DNA from: Deinococcus cellulosilyticus NBRC 106333 = KACC 11606 | GTDB taxonomy: Bacteria; Deinococcota; Deinococci; Deinococcales; Deinococcaceae | Reading direction: 5' to 3' | Assembly: GCF_007990775.1 (NCBI RefSeq) | Contig: NZ_BJXB01000001.1 | Span: 248,001 to 312,000, forward strand | DNA: 64,000 nucleotides | In this document: in pieces, positions 17,567 to 26,924 of the stretch | Layout: each line of letters starts with the position of its first letter | Numbering within the stretch: the first letter of the stretch is position 1 | Position numbers and translations under genes: made by a program | The notes under the pieces: model-generated | Seen by the model: the letters and a program-made list of their open reading frames with translations, nothing else | What the model was told of the DNA's origin: nothing | Database searches by the model: none

Positions 17567-18565
17567 TCATTTGCGGTTGCGCTGCAAGAAGGCCACGATG
17601 ATGATCACGACCCCCTGAACAGCAGGGTTGAGATATTCGGAAATCAGGCTGGTGATGTTCAGGACGTTGCCAATGGTGGTGAGCAGGATCGCTCCGATCA
17701 CCGTGCCAAAGATCTTGCCATTGCCGCCCTTCAGGGAAGTTCCCCCGATGATCACGGCAGCGATGGCTTCCAGTTCAAACCCCAGTCCGGTGCTGTTGCT
17801 GGCACTGCCCAGCCTGGGCACATACAGAATGGTTGCGATGGTGACACAGAGCGCCTGAAACACGTACACCCAGGTTTTCACCATGTCCACCCGGATCGTG
17901 GCATACCGGGCCACCTGTTCGTTGCTCCCAATGGCCTGCACGTACCGTCCAAATGCGGTGCGGTTGAGGATCAGTCCTGCAATCAGGGCCACCCCCAGAA
18001 AAACCAGGATGGGCACAGGGATGCCCAGTGGAGCTGCATAATAGACCGGGCTGTACAGGTCTGCGAGTTTGGAGTCCTGAAAGGTGAGGGTTCCCCCCTG
18101 GGCCAGTTCGGTCAGAACGGCACGGAAGATGGCTGCCGTACCAAGGGTGACGATGAAGGCCTCAATCCTTCCTTTGGTGATCAGTAAGCCATGCAGGAGC
18201 CCCACCACAAATCCCAGAACCACCGTGGCCGCCAGTCCGATCAAGAGGGTCGGGACACTCGCCCCAAAGGTCGTGACCAGAAAATTCAGGGTCAGGATCA
18301 TCACACCAGATTGCAGGGCCAGCAGGGACCCCACCGACAGGTCAATCCCACCGGAGATGATCACAAAAGTCGCTCCAATGGCGATGATGCCCACCAGGGA
18401 GGTGCGGGTCAGCACATTGCTGATGTTGCCCCAGGTTGCGAAATCCGGGTTCAAGGCAGCCCCCAGAATGCCCAGCAGGATCAGGCCCAGCAAGGGCCCG
18501 TAACTCAGGACATCAAACCGGAACCTCGGGGCCACCACGGGTTTGTTGACCTCAGGCTGTGACAT
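17567..18565 (-). CDS. Sugar ABC transporter permease (RbsC type)
   Basis: This 332-residue integral membrane protein has about 9-10 hydrophobic segments and the BPD_transp_2 hallmark near the C-terminus (EAIAAVIIGGTSLKGGNGKIFGTVIGA). The N-terminal segment includes SGGIDLSVGS, another family signature. ATG 18565 is preferred because AGAGGGGGG lies six bases before it; an ATG two codons upstream directly abuts that site. The first 14 bases overlap the end of the ATPase gene, consistent with translational coupling. Confidence 0.93.
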   Translation of the reverse strand: MSQPEVNKPVVAPRFRFDVLSYGPLLGLILLGILGAALNPDFATWGNISNVLTRTSLVGIIAIGATFVIISGGIDLSVGSLLALQSGVMILTLNFLVTTFGASVPTLLIGLAATVVLGFVVGLLHGLLITKGRIEAFIVTLGTAAIFRAVLTELAQGGTLTFQDSKLADLYSPVYYAAPLGIPVPILVFLGVALIAGLILNRTAFGRYVQAIGSNEQVARYATIRVDMVKTWVYVFQALCVTIATILYVPRLGSASNSTGLGFELEAIAAVIIGGTSLKGGNGKIFGTVIGAILLTTIGNVLNITSLISEYLNPAVQGVVIIIVAFLQRNRK

Positions 18566-20057
18566 GCACATCCCCCCTCTTGACGCCAGTGGCATGCTGG
18601 ATGACTTCAGACTCGGTGAGGTCCTCGCCAGACAGCACCCCCATCACCTCTCCCTGCCGCATCACCACGATGCGGTGACACAGACCCAGCAATTCAGGGA
18701 GTTCACTGGAAATCACGATCACACTGCGACCTGCACGGGCGAGTTTTGCCATCAGAAAATAGATCTCCCTTTTGGCCCCGATGTCCACCCCACGGGTGGG
18801 CTCGTCCAGAATGATCACCTCGGGGTTGAGTTGCATGATCTTGGCGAGGGCGAGTTTCTGCTGGTTTCCCCCGGACAGGGACCTTGCAGGAATGTCTGCC
18901 CGGTCGGCCCGGATGTTGTATTCCATGCGGGCGTTGTCCAGCGCACGCCGTTCTGCCTGAAAGTCCAGCAGGGGCTTTGCGTACAGTTTGAGCACACTGA
19001 GGGTCAGGTTGGGCCTTAAAAAAGTGTCCATCAGCAGCCCTTTGCCTTTGCGGTCCTCACTCAGGTACACCAGTCCTGCTCTGGATGCGTCTCTGGGATT
19101 GCGAATTTTCAGCTCCTTTCCCCGGTAGATGATCTTGCCTCCGTTGCTGGGCCTGAGGCCCAGCAACCCCTCAAAGAGCTCTGTTCGACCTGCCCCAACC
19201 AGCCCGGCAAATCCCAGAATCTCCCCTTCATGAAGGTCAAAACTGACATCTGTAGCCCATCTGGGAACAGTGACGTGCTGCACCTCCAGCACCCTCTTGG
19301 TGCTGGGCTCCCCGGGTTTGTCTGGAAACATGTCCTGCAGGTCCCGGCCCACCAGCAGGTTGGCCATTTCCAGCTGGCTCAGGGATGCGGTTTCACGGGT
19401 GGTCACAAAACGACCATCCCTGAGGACCGTCACCCGTTCTGTGATCTGTTTGACCTCCTCCAGCTTGTGGGAAATGTAAAGCAGGGTCACTCCACGGGAT
19501 TTCAGGTCCCGCATGATCGAGAAGAGAATTTCGGTTTCCGAGGGGGTCAGTGTGGCGGTGGGCTCATCCAGAATCAGCACCCTGGCCTGCCTGCCCAGTG
19601 CCCTGGCGATCTCCACGAGTTGCTTGTGAGGAATGATCAGGTCCCGCACGCGGGTTCTGGGGTCCAGGTTCAGTCCCACCTGTTCCAGCAGGTGTCTCGC
19701 CTCGGCGTGCATGGTGGTGTCATCGAGCAGCATGCCTCTTTTCCGTTCCCGACCCAGAAAGATGTTGTCGGTGATCGTCAGGTCTTCCACCAGATTGAAC
19801 TCCTGGTGAATCAGGACGATGCCTGCCTGTTCGGCTTCCCGGTTGCTGCGGAAATGCAGGGCCTGACCATCGAGAAGAAGTTGACCTGAAGTTGCCGGGG
19901 TGTACCCTGAAAGGATTTTCATCAGGGTGCTCTTCCCTGCCCCGTTCTCACCGATGATGGCGTGGGCCTCCCCCTGTTCCACAGAGAAAGCCACATCGTG
20001 CAACACCGGAACCGGACCGTAGGATTTGGAGATGTTCTGAAATTCCAGAAACGACAA
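18552..20057 (-). CDS. Sugar ABC transporter ATP-binding protein (RbsA/MglA type), TTG start
   Basis: This 501-residue protein has two tandem ATPase domains. The first has GENGAGKSTLMKILSG (Walker A) and DEPTATLTPSE. The second has a degenerate Walker A (FAGLVGAGRTELFEGLLG) but an intact LSGGNQQKLALAKIM signature and DEPTRGVDIGAK. This is the usual pattern for RbsA/MglA. The start is a TTG at 20057: AGGAGG precedes it by six bases and the protein then opens SFLEFQNISKSYG, as expected. The frame runs on to an ATG at 20120, but that adds a basic stretch unlike the family. It is the first gene of the operon. Confidence 0.9.
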   Translation of the reverse strand: MSFLEFQNISKSYGPVPVLHDVAFSVEQGEAHAIIGENGAGKSTLMKILSGYTPATSGQLLLDGQALHFRSNREAEQAGIVLIHQEFNLVEDLTITDNIFLGRERKRGMLLDDTTMHAEARHLLEQVGLNLDPRTRVRDLIIPHKQLVEIARALGRQARVLILDEPTATLTPSETEILFSIMRDLKSRGVTLLYISHKLEEVKQITERVTVLRDGRFVTTRETASLSQLEMANLLVGRDLQDMFPDKPGEPSTKRVLEVQHVTVPRWATDVSFDLHEGEILGFAGLVGAGRTELFEGLLGLRPSNGGKIIYRGKELKIRNPRDASRAGLVYLSEDRKGKGLLMDTFLRPNLTLSVLKLYAKPLLDFQAERRALDNARMEYNIRADRADIPARSLSGGNQQKLALAKIMQLNPEVIILDEPTRGVDIGAKREIYFLMAKLARAGRSVIVISSELPELLGLCHRIVVMRQGEVMGVLSGEDLTESEVIQHATGVKRGDVHVTA

Positions 20058-20238
20058 GTGAAGCCTCCTGTTTCTGAACGTGAAGTTGCAAGGTGATGCT
20101 CTGACTTTAGGCAAACGCAATCAAAAAAGCTTGCACAATACGCAAGTGGTAAATTTTACACATCCAGCACGATTGATTCTTAAGACGAATCCCTTGTGAA
20201 AATCCCAATGATCCGTTACTGTACAGATACCCCCGCCC

Positions 20239-21270
20239 ATGACCCCGTACCGCACCGCCACCACCAGGGATGACGAGCGCACGTATTGCCAGCACACGTG
20301 TGAGCCCCTCCGTGCGGCCTCAAGGGCAGGGACCCTGGACCTGGTGGCCTGGGGACATGACCTCTATCCGGGGCGGTCTTTTGAAAAACACATGGTTCCA
20401 GAAGTGCGCTCGGTGGGCATGTGGAATGCCCCCAGAAAACAGCAGTGGGGCCTGGACTGGCACCACAACACCGGACTGGAATTCGGTTATGTGGAGCGCG
20501 GCAAGCTGGGCTTTGCACTGGAAGAGGACAGCTGGCTTCTTCATCCAGGCACCCTGACCCTCACCCGACCCTGGCAGAAGCACCGCCTGGGAAACCCACA
20601 TGTGGAGGCCTGCACCTACCACTGGCTCCTGCTGGACGTGGGACCTGTCGAAGAAGATTCGTGGAAGTGGCCTGATTGGCTGGTCTGCTCAGCACAAGAC
20701 CTGAAACACCTCAGGGACCTGCTGGACAGACAGAGTGCTCCTGTGTGGCACGGCAATGCAGAAACGGCCCGTTGTTTCGGACGCATCCGCAGTGCCCTGC
20801 TGCTGCCGGAACCAGAACAGGTTGCCGCAAGGCTCAAACTGCATGTGAATGAACTGGTGCTTGCCACCCTTGAACTGCTGTCCCAGCAGGAACACACCAG
20901 TCAGGCCCTTCCGGGTGCCTACCGCACAGTGCAGCTCTTTCTGGGCAACCTGATCCACCATCTGGACCAGCCCTGGACGCTGAACAGCATGGCGGAACAC
21001 TGCCATCTGGGGCGCAGCCAGTTCTCCCATTACTGCCTGAGCATCACCAACATGACCCCCATCGATTACCTGAACCACCAGAGGCTCAACCTCGCCAGAC
21101 AGTTGCTGGACAGCCAGCCTGAACTGAGCATCACCGAGATCAGCAACAGGTGCGGTTTCAATTCCAGCCAGTACTTTGCGAACAGTTTCAAAGCCAGAGA
21201 GGGTTGCACGCCAAGCGAGTACCGGAAAAGGCGGTTTGGTGGTTTGCCTCCCCAGATCTCCATTTCATAG
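20239..21270 (+). CDS. AraC-family transcriptional regulator
   Basis: This 343-residue protein has an N-terminal cupin-like ligand domain (HNTGLEFGYVERGKLGF, then LTLTRPWQKHRLG) and a C-terminal double helix-turn-helix of the AraC class (LNSMAEHCHLGRSQFSHYC; then ITEISNRCGFNSSQYFANSF). It is divergent from the sugar ABC operon, with 181 bases between the starts, and is the likely regulator of that transporter. The start at 20239 is the first ATG of the frame; no strong ribosome site is seen. The ligand is unknown. Confidence 0.9.
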   Translation: MTPYRTATTRDDERTYCQHTCEPLRAASRAGTLDLVAWGHDLYPGRSFEKHMVPEVRSVGMWNAPRKQQWGLDWHHNTGLEFGYVERGKLGFALEEDSWLLHPGTLTLTRPWQKHRLGNPHVEACTYHWLLLDVGPVEEDSWKWPDWLVCSAQDLKHLRDLLDRQSAPVWHGNAETARCFGRIRSALLLPEPEQVAARLKLHVNELVLATLELLSQQEHTSQALPGAYRTVQLFLGNLIHHLDQPWTLNSMAEHCHLGRSQFSHYCLSITNMTPIDYLNHQRLNLARQLLDSQPELSITEISNRCGFNSSQYFANSFKAREGCTPSEYRKRRFGGLPPQISIS

Positions 21271-21275
21271 TACGA

Positions 21276-22295
21276 TCACACCCGGTAACCCCGATGCAGC
21301 CTTGAGGTGGATTCCCGCACCACCAGTGAAAGTTCAAATTCTGGCATCTCTGCAAGTTCCTCCTGAATCACCTGAAGGACGTGTTTCGCCAGGGCCTGCC
21401 CGATGTCGTAAGTGGGCTGGTGCACCGTGGTGAGCGGCGGGGACATGAAGGCCGTTCCAGGCAGGTCATCGTAACCCACCAGTGAAACATCGTCAGGGAT
21501 GCGCAAACCCTTGCGGTAAAGGGCCAGCCTCGCACCTGCGGCCATCTGGTCGTTGGCAGCAAAAATGGCCGTGAAGGAACTCAGGCTCTCAATCAGTTTC
21601 AAAGTGGACAGGTAAGCGGTGCGCTCCAGAAAATCCCCCTGCAGCACCAGTTGAGGCTGAAATGGAATTCCACTGTCTTCCAGAGCGGTCTGGTATCCCC
21701 GCAACCGCTCCAGGGCATCCAGATGGTTCTCAGGCCCGGTGATGTGCACGATGTCTCGGTGTCCCAGTTCAATCAGGTGACGGGTGGCAAGATACCCCCC
21801 TTTGAACTGGTCCAGGGCCAGACAGCGGTCTTCCAGGCCTTTCACGATCCGTCCAAAGATGAACAGGGGCACCCGTTCTGCGATCTCCAGCAGTTTGGAA
21901 TCCTCCAGGGTGCTTCCCAGCAGGATCAGGGCATCCACCTTGCGGTAGATCAGGGTCTCAATGGCCCGCAGTTCGTAAGGACTGGACCAGTGGCCGCTGT
22001 TGAGGATGGGCTGGTAATCGGTGTCCAGCAGGTGATGCTCAATCCCGCGAATCACATCTGCAAAGTAAGGGCTGACAATGTCCTCGGCGATCACCCCGAT
22101 GCTCATGCTTCTTCCGCTGATCAGGGTGCGGGCCAGGTAGTTGGGCTGAAACCCCAGCTGTTTCAGGGCGGCCTCGACAGCTTCCCGTTTGTCCTCTGCG
22201 ACAAAAGCCGTTCCGTTGATGATGCGGGACACCGTGCTGATGGACACCCCAGCGGCTCTGGCGACTTCATTGATGGTGACGTTGCGTTTCTTCAT
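21276..22295 (-). CDS. LacI-family transcriptional regulator
   Basis: This 339-residue protein starts with the LacI helix-turn-helix (VTINEVARAAGVSISTVSRI) and hinge, followed by a periplasmic-binding-like effector domain (SMSIGVIAEDIVSPYFADVI; VGYDDLPGTAFMSPPLTTV). ATG 22295 gives the standard family start; the frame extends 19 codons upstream without reason. A possible operator, CTGTC-TT-GACAG, lies at 22306-22317 and overlaps a -10-like TATACT, so it may repress itself. It follows the GH26 mannanase gene on the same strand and probably controls mannan or mannoside use. Its 3' end faces the AraC gene, five bases apart. Confidence 0.92.
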   Translation of the reverse strand: MKKRNVTINEVARAAGVSISTVSRIINGTAFVAEDKREAVEAALKQLGFQPNYLARTLISGRSMSIGVIAEDIVSPYFADVIRGIEHHLLDTDYQPILNSGHWSSPYELRAIETLIYRKVDALILLGSTLEDSKLLEIAERVPLFIFGRIVKGLEDRCLALDQFKGGYLATRHLIELGHRDIVHITGPENHLDALERLRGYQTALEDSGIPFQPQLVLQGDFLERTAYLSTLKLIESLSSFTAIFAANDQMAAGARLALYRKGLRIPDDVSLVGYDDLPGTAFMSPPLTTVHQPTYDIGQALAKHVLQVIQEELAEMPEFELSLVVRESTSRLHRGYRV

Positions 22296-22302
22296 GGGGA
22301 GG

Positions 22303-22327
22303 TCCCTGTCTTGACAGTATATAGGGA
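22303..22327 (-). promoter_or_regulatory. Candidate LacI operator overlapping a -10 box
   Basis: CTGTC and GACAG are inverted around TT at 22306-22317, nested within an outer TCCCT/AGGGA pair (22303-22307 and 22323-22327). On the minus strand TATACT overlaps the inner repeat as a -10 box for the LacI gene. Binding is inferred. Confidence 0.5.
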
Positions 22328-22396
22328 GAAAATCACTGCAGGGGTGAGCCATTGGCCCACCCCCACAATCTGTGCAGGCTTACGAATCACTGGACT

Positions 22397-24085
22397 TTAT
22401 TCGACCAGCATCACATCATCGACCTGCACATTGCCGCTTGAGGGCACCGTGTCTGCAACCACGTTGATGGTGACGAGGTTTTGCAGCACTTCGGTGGTGG
22501 TCTTTTTGGGAGAGGCCCAGTCGGGTTGCGCGAAACTGCTGACAGGCACGTTGATGGTTTTGGCTTCAGGTCCCACATCCACGTACACCTGAGGGTATCC
22601 ACCATCGGGAATGCCCAGGGATTTGGCTCCGATGAATTCCAGACGCAGTTTGCTGGTTCCGGTGGCTTTGACGGTGAGCCTGAGGGATTTGTAGGCGCTG
22701 TAATCCACAGAGACAGGTTGCCCTTCTGCGGTTCTGGGTTTCACTTCGAGGCTCATCAGCACCCCTGCGAAGTCATTGGGGGCTTTGATGTTGAAGTCGA
22801 ATCCTGCCCGCTGGGTCAGGCCACTTCCAGCCGGGTAGACCACGGCTGCGGGTTCATTGCCCTGATCCTGGTTGCTGAAGGTGCTGGGGTTCTCGGGTTT
22901 TTGCTGGAAGCCCGAGAGGAACACCTTGCCCCCCTCTGCAGTGGTGAGCCTGCCTTCTGACAGGGTTTCAAAGCTGGCAATGGTTTTGGTTTTTCCGGTG
23001 GGTGGTGGTGGAGCGGTGAAGGTGGAGGGAACCTTCAGAAGGGCTGCACCGTTGCCCCGCACGTCTTTGCTGCGAAGGCCCAGCACCATGCGTTCCTTGC
23101 TGATCTGGGAGGAATCGATGCGCCAGTCTTCTTCCTTCTGGATGTCGAACCACACGATGGCCTTGATCTGGGGGAAGAGTTTGGGCAGGTCTGCAAACAT
23201 GTTCAGAATCCACTGGCCCTTGTCTCCACCCACTTCTGAGGAGGCGAATTCTCCGATGATGATGGGTTTGGAGGGGGCAATTTTCAGGGCACGGTCGTAC
23301 CCGCTCTTGAACACATCCCTGAAGGAGGCCCAGCTTCCCCAGGAGGGGTTGGTTCCCCAGTTGTAGCCATCAATGCTCACCCAGTCCACGTAGGCATCAC
23401 CAGGATAGGCTTTTGCCACATCGTTCCAGGCTTCTCCGGGCACATCGGCGTTGTTGAAGCACCAGATCCACTGGACCTTGGTGGCCCCTTCTGCCTTGAA
23501 GATGTCATGCACGTGCTGGTAGGCCTTCACGTAGGTTTCGGGGTTCTGGCCGTTGGTGGACACCGCCCAGGGGTACCAGTTGCCGTTGAATTCGTGTCCC
23601 CAGCGCAGCATGAAGGGAACATTGACCGCTTTGGCCTCTTTGGCCCAGCTGCGGATGTAGGCGTCCCATTTGCCGTCCAGAATGTCTTTCAGCTTGATCT
23701 GTTTGGGGTCATCAACACCGACACTCCAGTCCCAGGGTTCCCAGGTGATGTTGGGCACCACCCCTTGCTGGCTGAGGGCCAGAACTTCTGCTTTGGGGAA
23801 CGCAGTGTTTCCTTTCCAGGAGCTGTACCACATCACGGTGGCGGGCTTGAACCTGAGGTCTTTTGAAACCTCATCTGGCGTGTTGGCGTGGTTTGGGCGC
23901 TCACGGAAGATCCCGAAGAAGACACCATTGGTGCTGTCTGCATTGGTGTCTTTGAGGATGGGCAGACCTGCAATTCCAGACTCAGGTCCAGTGGGGGGTT
24001 GTGGCAGCGTCTGGGAGGCACAACTGGTCAGGAGGGCGGTGAGGAGCAGAAAGCGGGGCAGGGTTTTCCGGGGGCTGGGGATCAC
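22397..24085 (-). CDS. GH26 beta-mannanase-like lipoprotein
   Basis: This 562-residue protein has a lipoprotein signal (LLLTALLTSC, with C near residue 23) and a GH26 catalytic domain. The acid/base Glu is in LRWGHEFNGNWYPW and the nucleophile Glu in IIIGEFASSEVGG. The last 180 residues, after a Pro-rich linker, form a beta-sandwich that resembles a carbohydrate-binding module (ASFETLSEGRLT, then LKVEV-type strands). GH26 enzymes mostly cut beta-1,4-mannan; a few cut other beta-glucans. The start is GTG 24085, six bases after GAGAGG; the ATG at 24154 would bury the signal peptide. It would act on the outer surface, supplying sugar to uptake systems. Confidence 0.85.
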   Translation of the reverse strand: MIPSPRKTLPRFLLLTALLTSCASQTLPQPPTGPESGIAGLPILKDTNADSTNGVFFGIFRERPNHANTPDEVSKDLRFKPATVMWYSSWKGNTAFPKAEVLALSQQGVVPNITWEPWDWSVGVDDPKQIKLKDILDGKWDAYIRSWAKEAKAVNVPFMLRWGHEFNGNWYPWAVSTNGQNPETYVKAYQHVHDIFKAEGATKVQWIWCFNNADVPGEAWNDVAKAYPGDAYVDWVSIDGYNWGTNPSWGSWASFRDVFKSGYDRALKIAPSKPIIIGEFASSEVGGDKGQWILNMFADLPKLFPQIKAIVWFDIQKEEDWRIDSSQISKERMVLGLRSKDVRGNGAALLKVPSTFTAPPPPTGKTKTIASFETLSEGRLTTAEGGKVFLSGFQQKPENPSTFSNQDQGNEPAAVVYPAGSGLTQRAGFDFNIKAPNDFAGVLMSLEVKPRTAEGQPVSVDYSAYKSLRLTVKATGTSKLRLEFIGAKSLGIPDGGYPQVYVDVGPEAKTINVPVSSFAQPDWASPKKTTTEVLQNLVTINVVADTVPSSGNVQVDDVMLVE

Positions 24086-24612
24086 AGGGCACCTCTCTGG
24101 TGATGAAATTCCTCTGAAAAGCTTTTCTTGAAAGAGAAGGCATGTTCGATTCATCCCAGAAAACGAGTCTGGAATCCATCAAAAATACTCACCCTCCCTG
24201 GACTGGCCTCAGAGTGAACTTCAGTTGGTTTTGCTGAATTCAGCCTAGCATCTGAAAACCTTTTCTTCAAGGGGGTCTGTGACCTGCGCACTTCCAGATC
24301 ACCGTCTGCGTTGATTTATCTGGCGGTTTCTTTCAAATGCCCTTCAGCTCCATACTGTGCAGTCCACTGAATTTTCGTCTACCGCACCTTGCCGAAGCCT
24401 GCTCAGGATATCCCTGCAAAATTTTCCTCCACCTCTCCCTCTTGCGGAAAGGCTTTTCATGAAGTATGGTGAATCCACAGCCAAAATTCACCTCCAACAT
24501 TGTGCAGGTCCGCTCTGTCGTGACCCATGGCTTCATGACCCATTCTGCATTCCGCCCTGTCTGGGCCTTGAAGAGAGGCCCGGCCCCCTTCTGCTGCTTC
24601 AAGGAGACAACC
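24086..24612. other. Divergent promoter region between GH26 and GH16 genes
   Basis: No gene is supported over this 527-bp stretch. It separates two divergent secreted glycosidase genes and must hold both promoters. I see no long repeat or palindrome in it. An ATG at 24466 is in frame with the GH16 gene but has no signal peptide and no good ribosome site. Confidence 0.5.
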
Positions 24613-25539
24613 ATGAAAAAAGCCATTCTGCTGACCTCTGCCCTGCTGTTTGTTGCCTGCAATCAGGCCCCTGCTCCCGAGACCTTCCAGAAACAGGCCG
24701 ACAGTGGCACGCCCGCCGCTGGCACCAGCTGGAACGGAAGCAGTTTCAATGATGACTTCACCCATTGGGGCTTCAACGATTCGCTGTGGGAACGCATCAA
24801 CAACAACAACGGTAGTCCTTTTGGGTGCACCTTCAACCCCAACAACGCCTACCCGGACGCCTGGGCACAGGCCAGTGGCAAGCTGAACATGCAGATCAAC
24901 ACCAGTGGCACCCGCTGTGCAGAAATGAAAACCAGACAGCGGCTGGCTGCACCCCGCTCCACCATTGGGGGCAGCTTCAATCTGGACAATGTGCCCGGAA
25001 CCCTGGCATCGATTTTCACCTTCAAACGCTGGGACACCGGAGGCGGAGCCTGGCAGGAAATTGACATTGAGTACATTCCATCCTGGCCCGGAGCAGGCAA
25101 CCAGCCCAGACTTCACGTTGCAGTCATCTACCAGGCTTCTCCCACCTCAGACAAGTACATCTACGAGGGGTTCATCAATGTGGGCACGGGCATCGTGAGC
25201 TCCAACAACTTCACCACCAGCCTCTTCAACTGGGACACCAATTCGGTGCAGTGGAAGTACGGCAACAACGTGATTTTCACCATGTACAGGGGCACCCCTT
25301 CGGCAGAATCTTTCAGCTACCAGGAAGGCAGCTACCGGGTGCACGTCTACCGCAACAACACCTACGGGGGCAGCCTGAACGTCAACTCCGCCCACTTCCC
25401 GGGCGACCCGACCTACATCTACATGAATTACTGGCGTGGAGACAACTCTTCGGGCATTTCCCAGTTCATGGGCACCTATCCTGGCAACAACCCCACCGCC
25501 ACCGCACGGTACACCAACCTGTTCTACACCCGCTGGTGA
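24613..25539 (+). CDS. GH16 beta-glucanase-like lipoprotein
   Basis: This 308-residue protein begins MKKAILLTSALLFVAC, a lipoprotein signal with C16. The catalytic domain is GH16: WQEIDIEYIP carries the E-x-D-x-E core (nucleophile and acid/base), in the lichenase/xyloglucan form without the extra bulge residue. FTTSLFNWDTNSVQWKYGNN matches the strand that lines the substrate cleft. Probable substrates are mixed-linkage or beta-1,3 glucans. AAGGAG precedes the ATG at 24613. It is divergent from the GH26 gene, and a long hairpin terminator follows. Confidence 0.88.
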   Translation: MKKAILLTSALLFVACNQAPAPETFQKQADSGTPAAGTSWNGSSFNDDFTHWGFNDSLWERINNNNGSPFGCTFNPNNAYPDAWAQASGKLNMQINTSGTRCAEMKTRQRLAAPRSTIGGSFNLDNVPGTLASIFTFKRWDTGGGAWQEIDIEYIPSWPGAGNQPRLHVAVIYQASPTSDKYIYEGFINVGTGIVSSNNFTTSLFNWDTNSVQWKYGNNVIFTMYRGTPSAESFSYQEGSYRVHVYRNNTYGGSLNVNSAHFPGDPTYIYMNYWRGDNSSGISQFMGTYPGNNPTATARYTNLFYTRW

Positions 25540-25548
25540 ACTTTCAGC

Positions 25549-25591
25549 CCCCTGAAGCAGAGGCATAAATCAAATGCCTCTGCTTCAGGGG
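25549..25591. terminator. Bidirectional terminator hairpin
   Basis: Two perfect 18-bp arms (25549-25566 and 25574-25591) surround a 7-base AT-rich loop. It sits exactly between the convergent GH16 and alpha/beta hydrolase genes and can serve both. Confidence 0.8.
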
Positions 25592-25596
25592 CCAAA

Positions 25597-26373
25597 TCAA
25601 AGAAGCCCCTGTAAAAATTCCCTCACCACCCCATTGAAGCCTTCCGGGTCTTCCTGATACACCCCGTGACCGCACTCTGGAAATTCCACCAGTGTGGTGA
25701 ACGGACGTTTCCGGGCCATCTCGCGGGCCTGGTCGGTGCTGAGCACCCAGCTTTTGTGCCCCTGAATGAGCAGGGTGGGGCAGGAGGTGGCCAGCCAGTC
25801 GGACCACCAGTTTCCCAGAACGTGCTGCTGGGAACGGCTCAGGTGGTCGGCCTTGAAACGGAAGCCCCATCCAGATTCATCTTCCATCACGCTTTCACCA
25901 AAGTATTTCTCTGAGGTTTTCTGTTCCCTGAGAAAAGCCCTCAGGGCTTCCAGTGTCGGAAAACGCCGGGGCCAGTCCAGAGCGTGGTCGGTGGGAACAT
26001 CAATCTCTGCGCCCACATCCACAATGACCAGGGCCTGCACACGTTCAGGATGCCTTGCTGCGTACTGGTAGGCATTGACGCCCCCAAGAGAATGCCCCAG
26101 CAACACCACCTGGTCCAGTCCCAGATGCAAGATGAACTGATGCAGGTCGTTCAGATAATCTGCGCGGGTGTAGCTTTCTGCATGATCGCTGTATCCGTGG
26201 CCCCTCTGGTCCAGACAGATCACCCGCCACTGGTCCTGCAGGGCCTGTTGTAATGGATGAAAGGTGCTGCCCCGCCCAAAATGACCATGCAAACTGATCA
26301 GGACAGGGAGGTCGGTTGCAGTGTCGGTGTAGCTCAGCCGCAGGTTTTCACTGTAGAAGAATTTCTTGTGCAT
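25597..26373 (-). CDS. Alpha/beta hydrolase
   Basis: This 258-residue protein has the alpha/beta-hydrolase fold. The oxyanion region is SLHGHFGRGSTF, DQRGHGYSD marks the next strand, the nucleophile elbow is LLGHSLGGVNAY, and the catalytic His is in PECGHGVYQEDPEGF near the C-terminus. The acid is probably the Asp in the LLIQGHKSWV region. The substrate is unknown; esters, lactones or halides are possible. It is convergent with GH16 and divergent from the 148-residue coiled-coil protein. The ATG at 26373 has a -10-like TATGAA just upstream. Confidence 0.88.
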   Translation of the reverse strand: MHKKFFYSENLRLSYTDTATDLPVLISLHGHFGRGSTFHPLQQALQDQWRVICLDQRGHGYSDHAESYTRADYLNDLHQFILHLGLDQVVLLGHSLGGVNAYQYAARHPERVQALVIVDVGAEIDVPTDHALDWPRRFPTLEALRAFLREQKTSEKYFGESVMEDESGWGFRFKADHLSRSQQHVLGNWWSDWLATSCPTLLIQGHKSWVLSTDQAREMARKRPFTTLVEFPECGHGVYQEDPEGFNGVVREFLQGLL

Positions 26374-26454
26374 ATGTTCTGTTCATACCAGAAAACCCCG
26401 GGGGCATTCCATAAGCATATTCACCTGTCACGACAGGCCCTGTATTCTGATGGA

Positions 26455-26901
26455 ATGAGCCATGACACGCTGCAAAGGCTGGACCACCTGTTGAAGGCAG
26501 CCCGCATTCGAGAAGAACAGAAGCGCCAGGAGGAACTGCTGGCCCAGCAGGCCTTGCTGCGCAGGAATGAAGAGATGTTGACGTTTTTCCGGTCTGAGCT
26601 TCTCCCCTTTGCAGAAGAAATCGTGAGCAGGTTGCGTGCTGCAGAGATCCCCTCCCTCCTGTACTTCAACACCAGAGAGCCAAAATACAGCATCAAACTT
26701 GAAATTCATCCGATCAAGCAGGGCACCAAATGTTCCGGCTTCATGGAGTTTTCCTACAGCATTCAGAGGGACACCTTGCAGGGCTATTTCGATCACAAGG
26801 GTGGGGCCGCCAGAAGTGTGCAGGTCGATGGTGCCAGGGATTTAAAAGAGCAGTTCGGCAACATTGTGCTGCTTTTCCTTGAGGAAGCTTTGAATTCCTG
26901 A
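26455..26901 (+). CDS. Hypothetical protein with N-terminal coiled coil
   Basis: This 148-residue protein opens with about 50 residues of charged helix (EEQKRQEELLAQQALLRRNE) that look like a coiled coil, then a mixed alpha/beta part with no recognised motif. TATTCT lies six bases before the ATG at 26455 and TTCACC a further 17 bases upstream, so the transcript is probably leaderless; an ATG far upstream at 26257 would run through another gene's 5' region. The next gene starts 23 bases later and may be cotranscribed. The family is not recognised. Confidence 0.65.
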   Translation: MSHDTLQRLDHLLKAARIREEQKRQEELLAQQALLRRNEEMLTFFRSELLPFAEEIVSRLRAAEIPSLLYFNTREPKYSIKLEIHPIKQGTKCSGFMEFSYSIQRDTLQGYFDHKGGAARSVQVDGARDLKEQFGNIVLLFLEEALNS

Positions 26902-26924
26902 ATCATCAGCAGGAGGATGGAACT

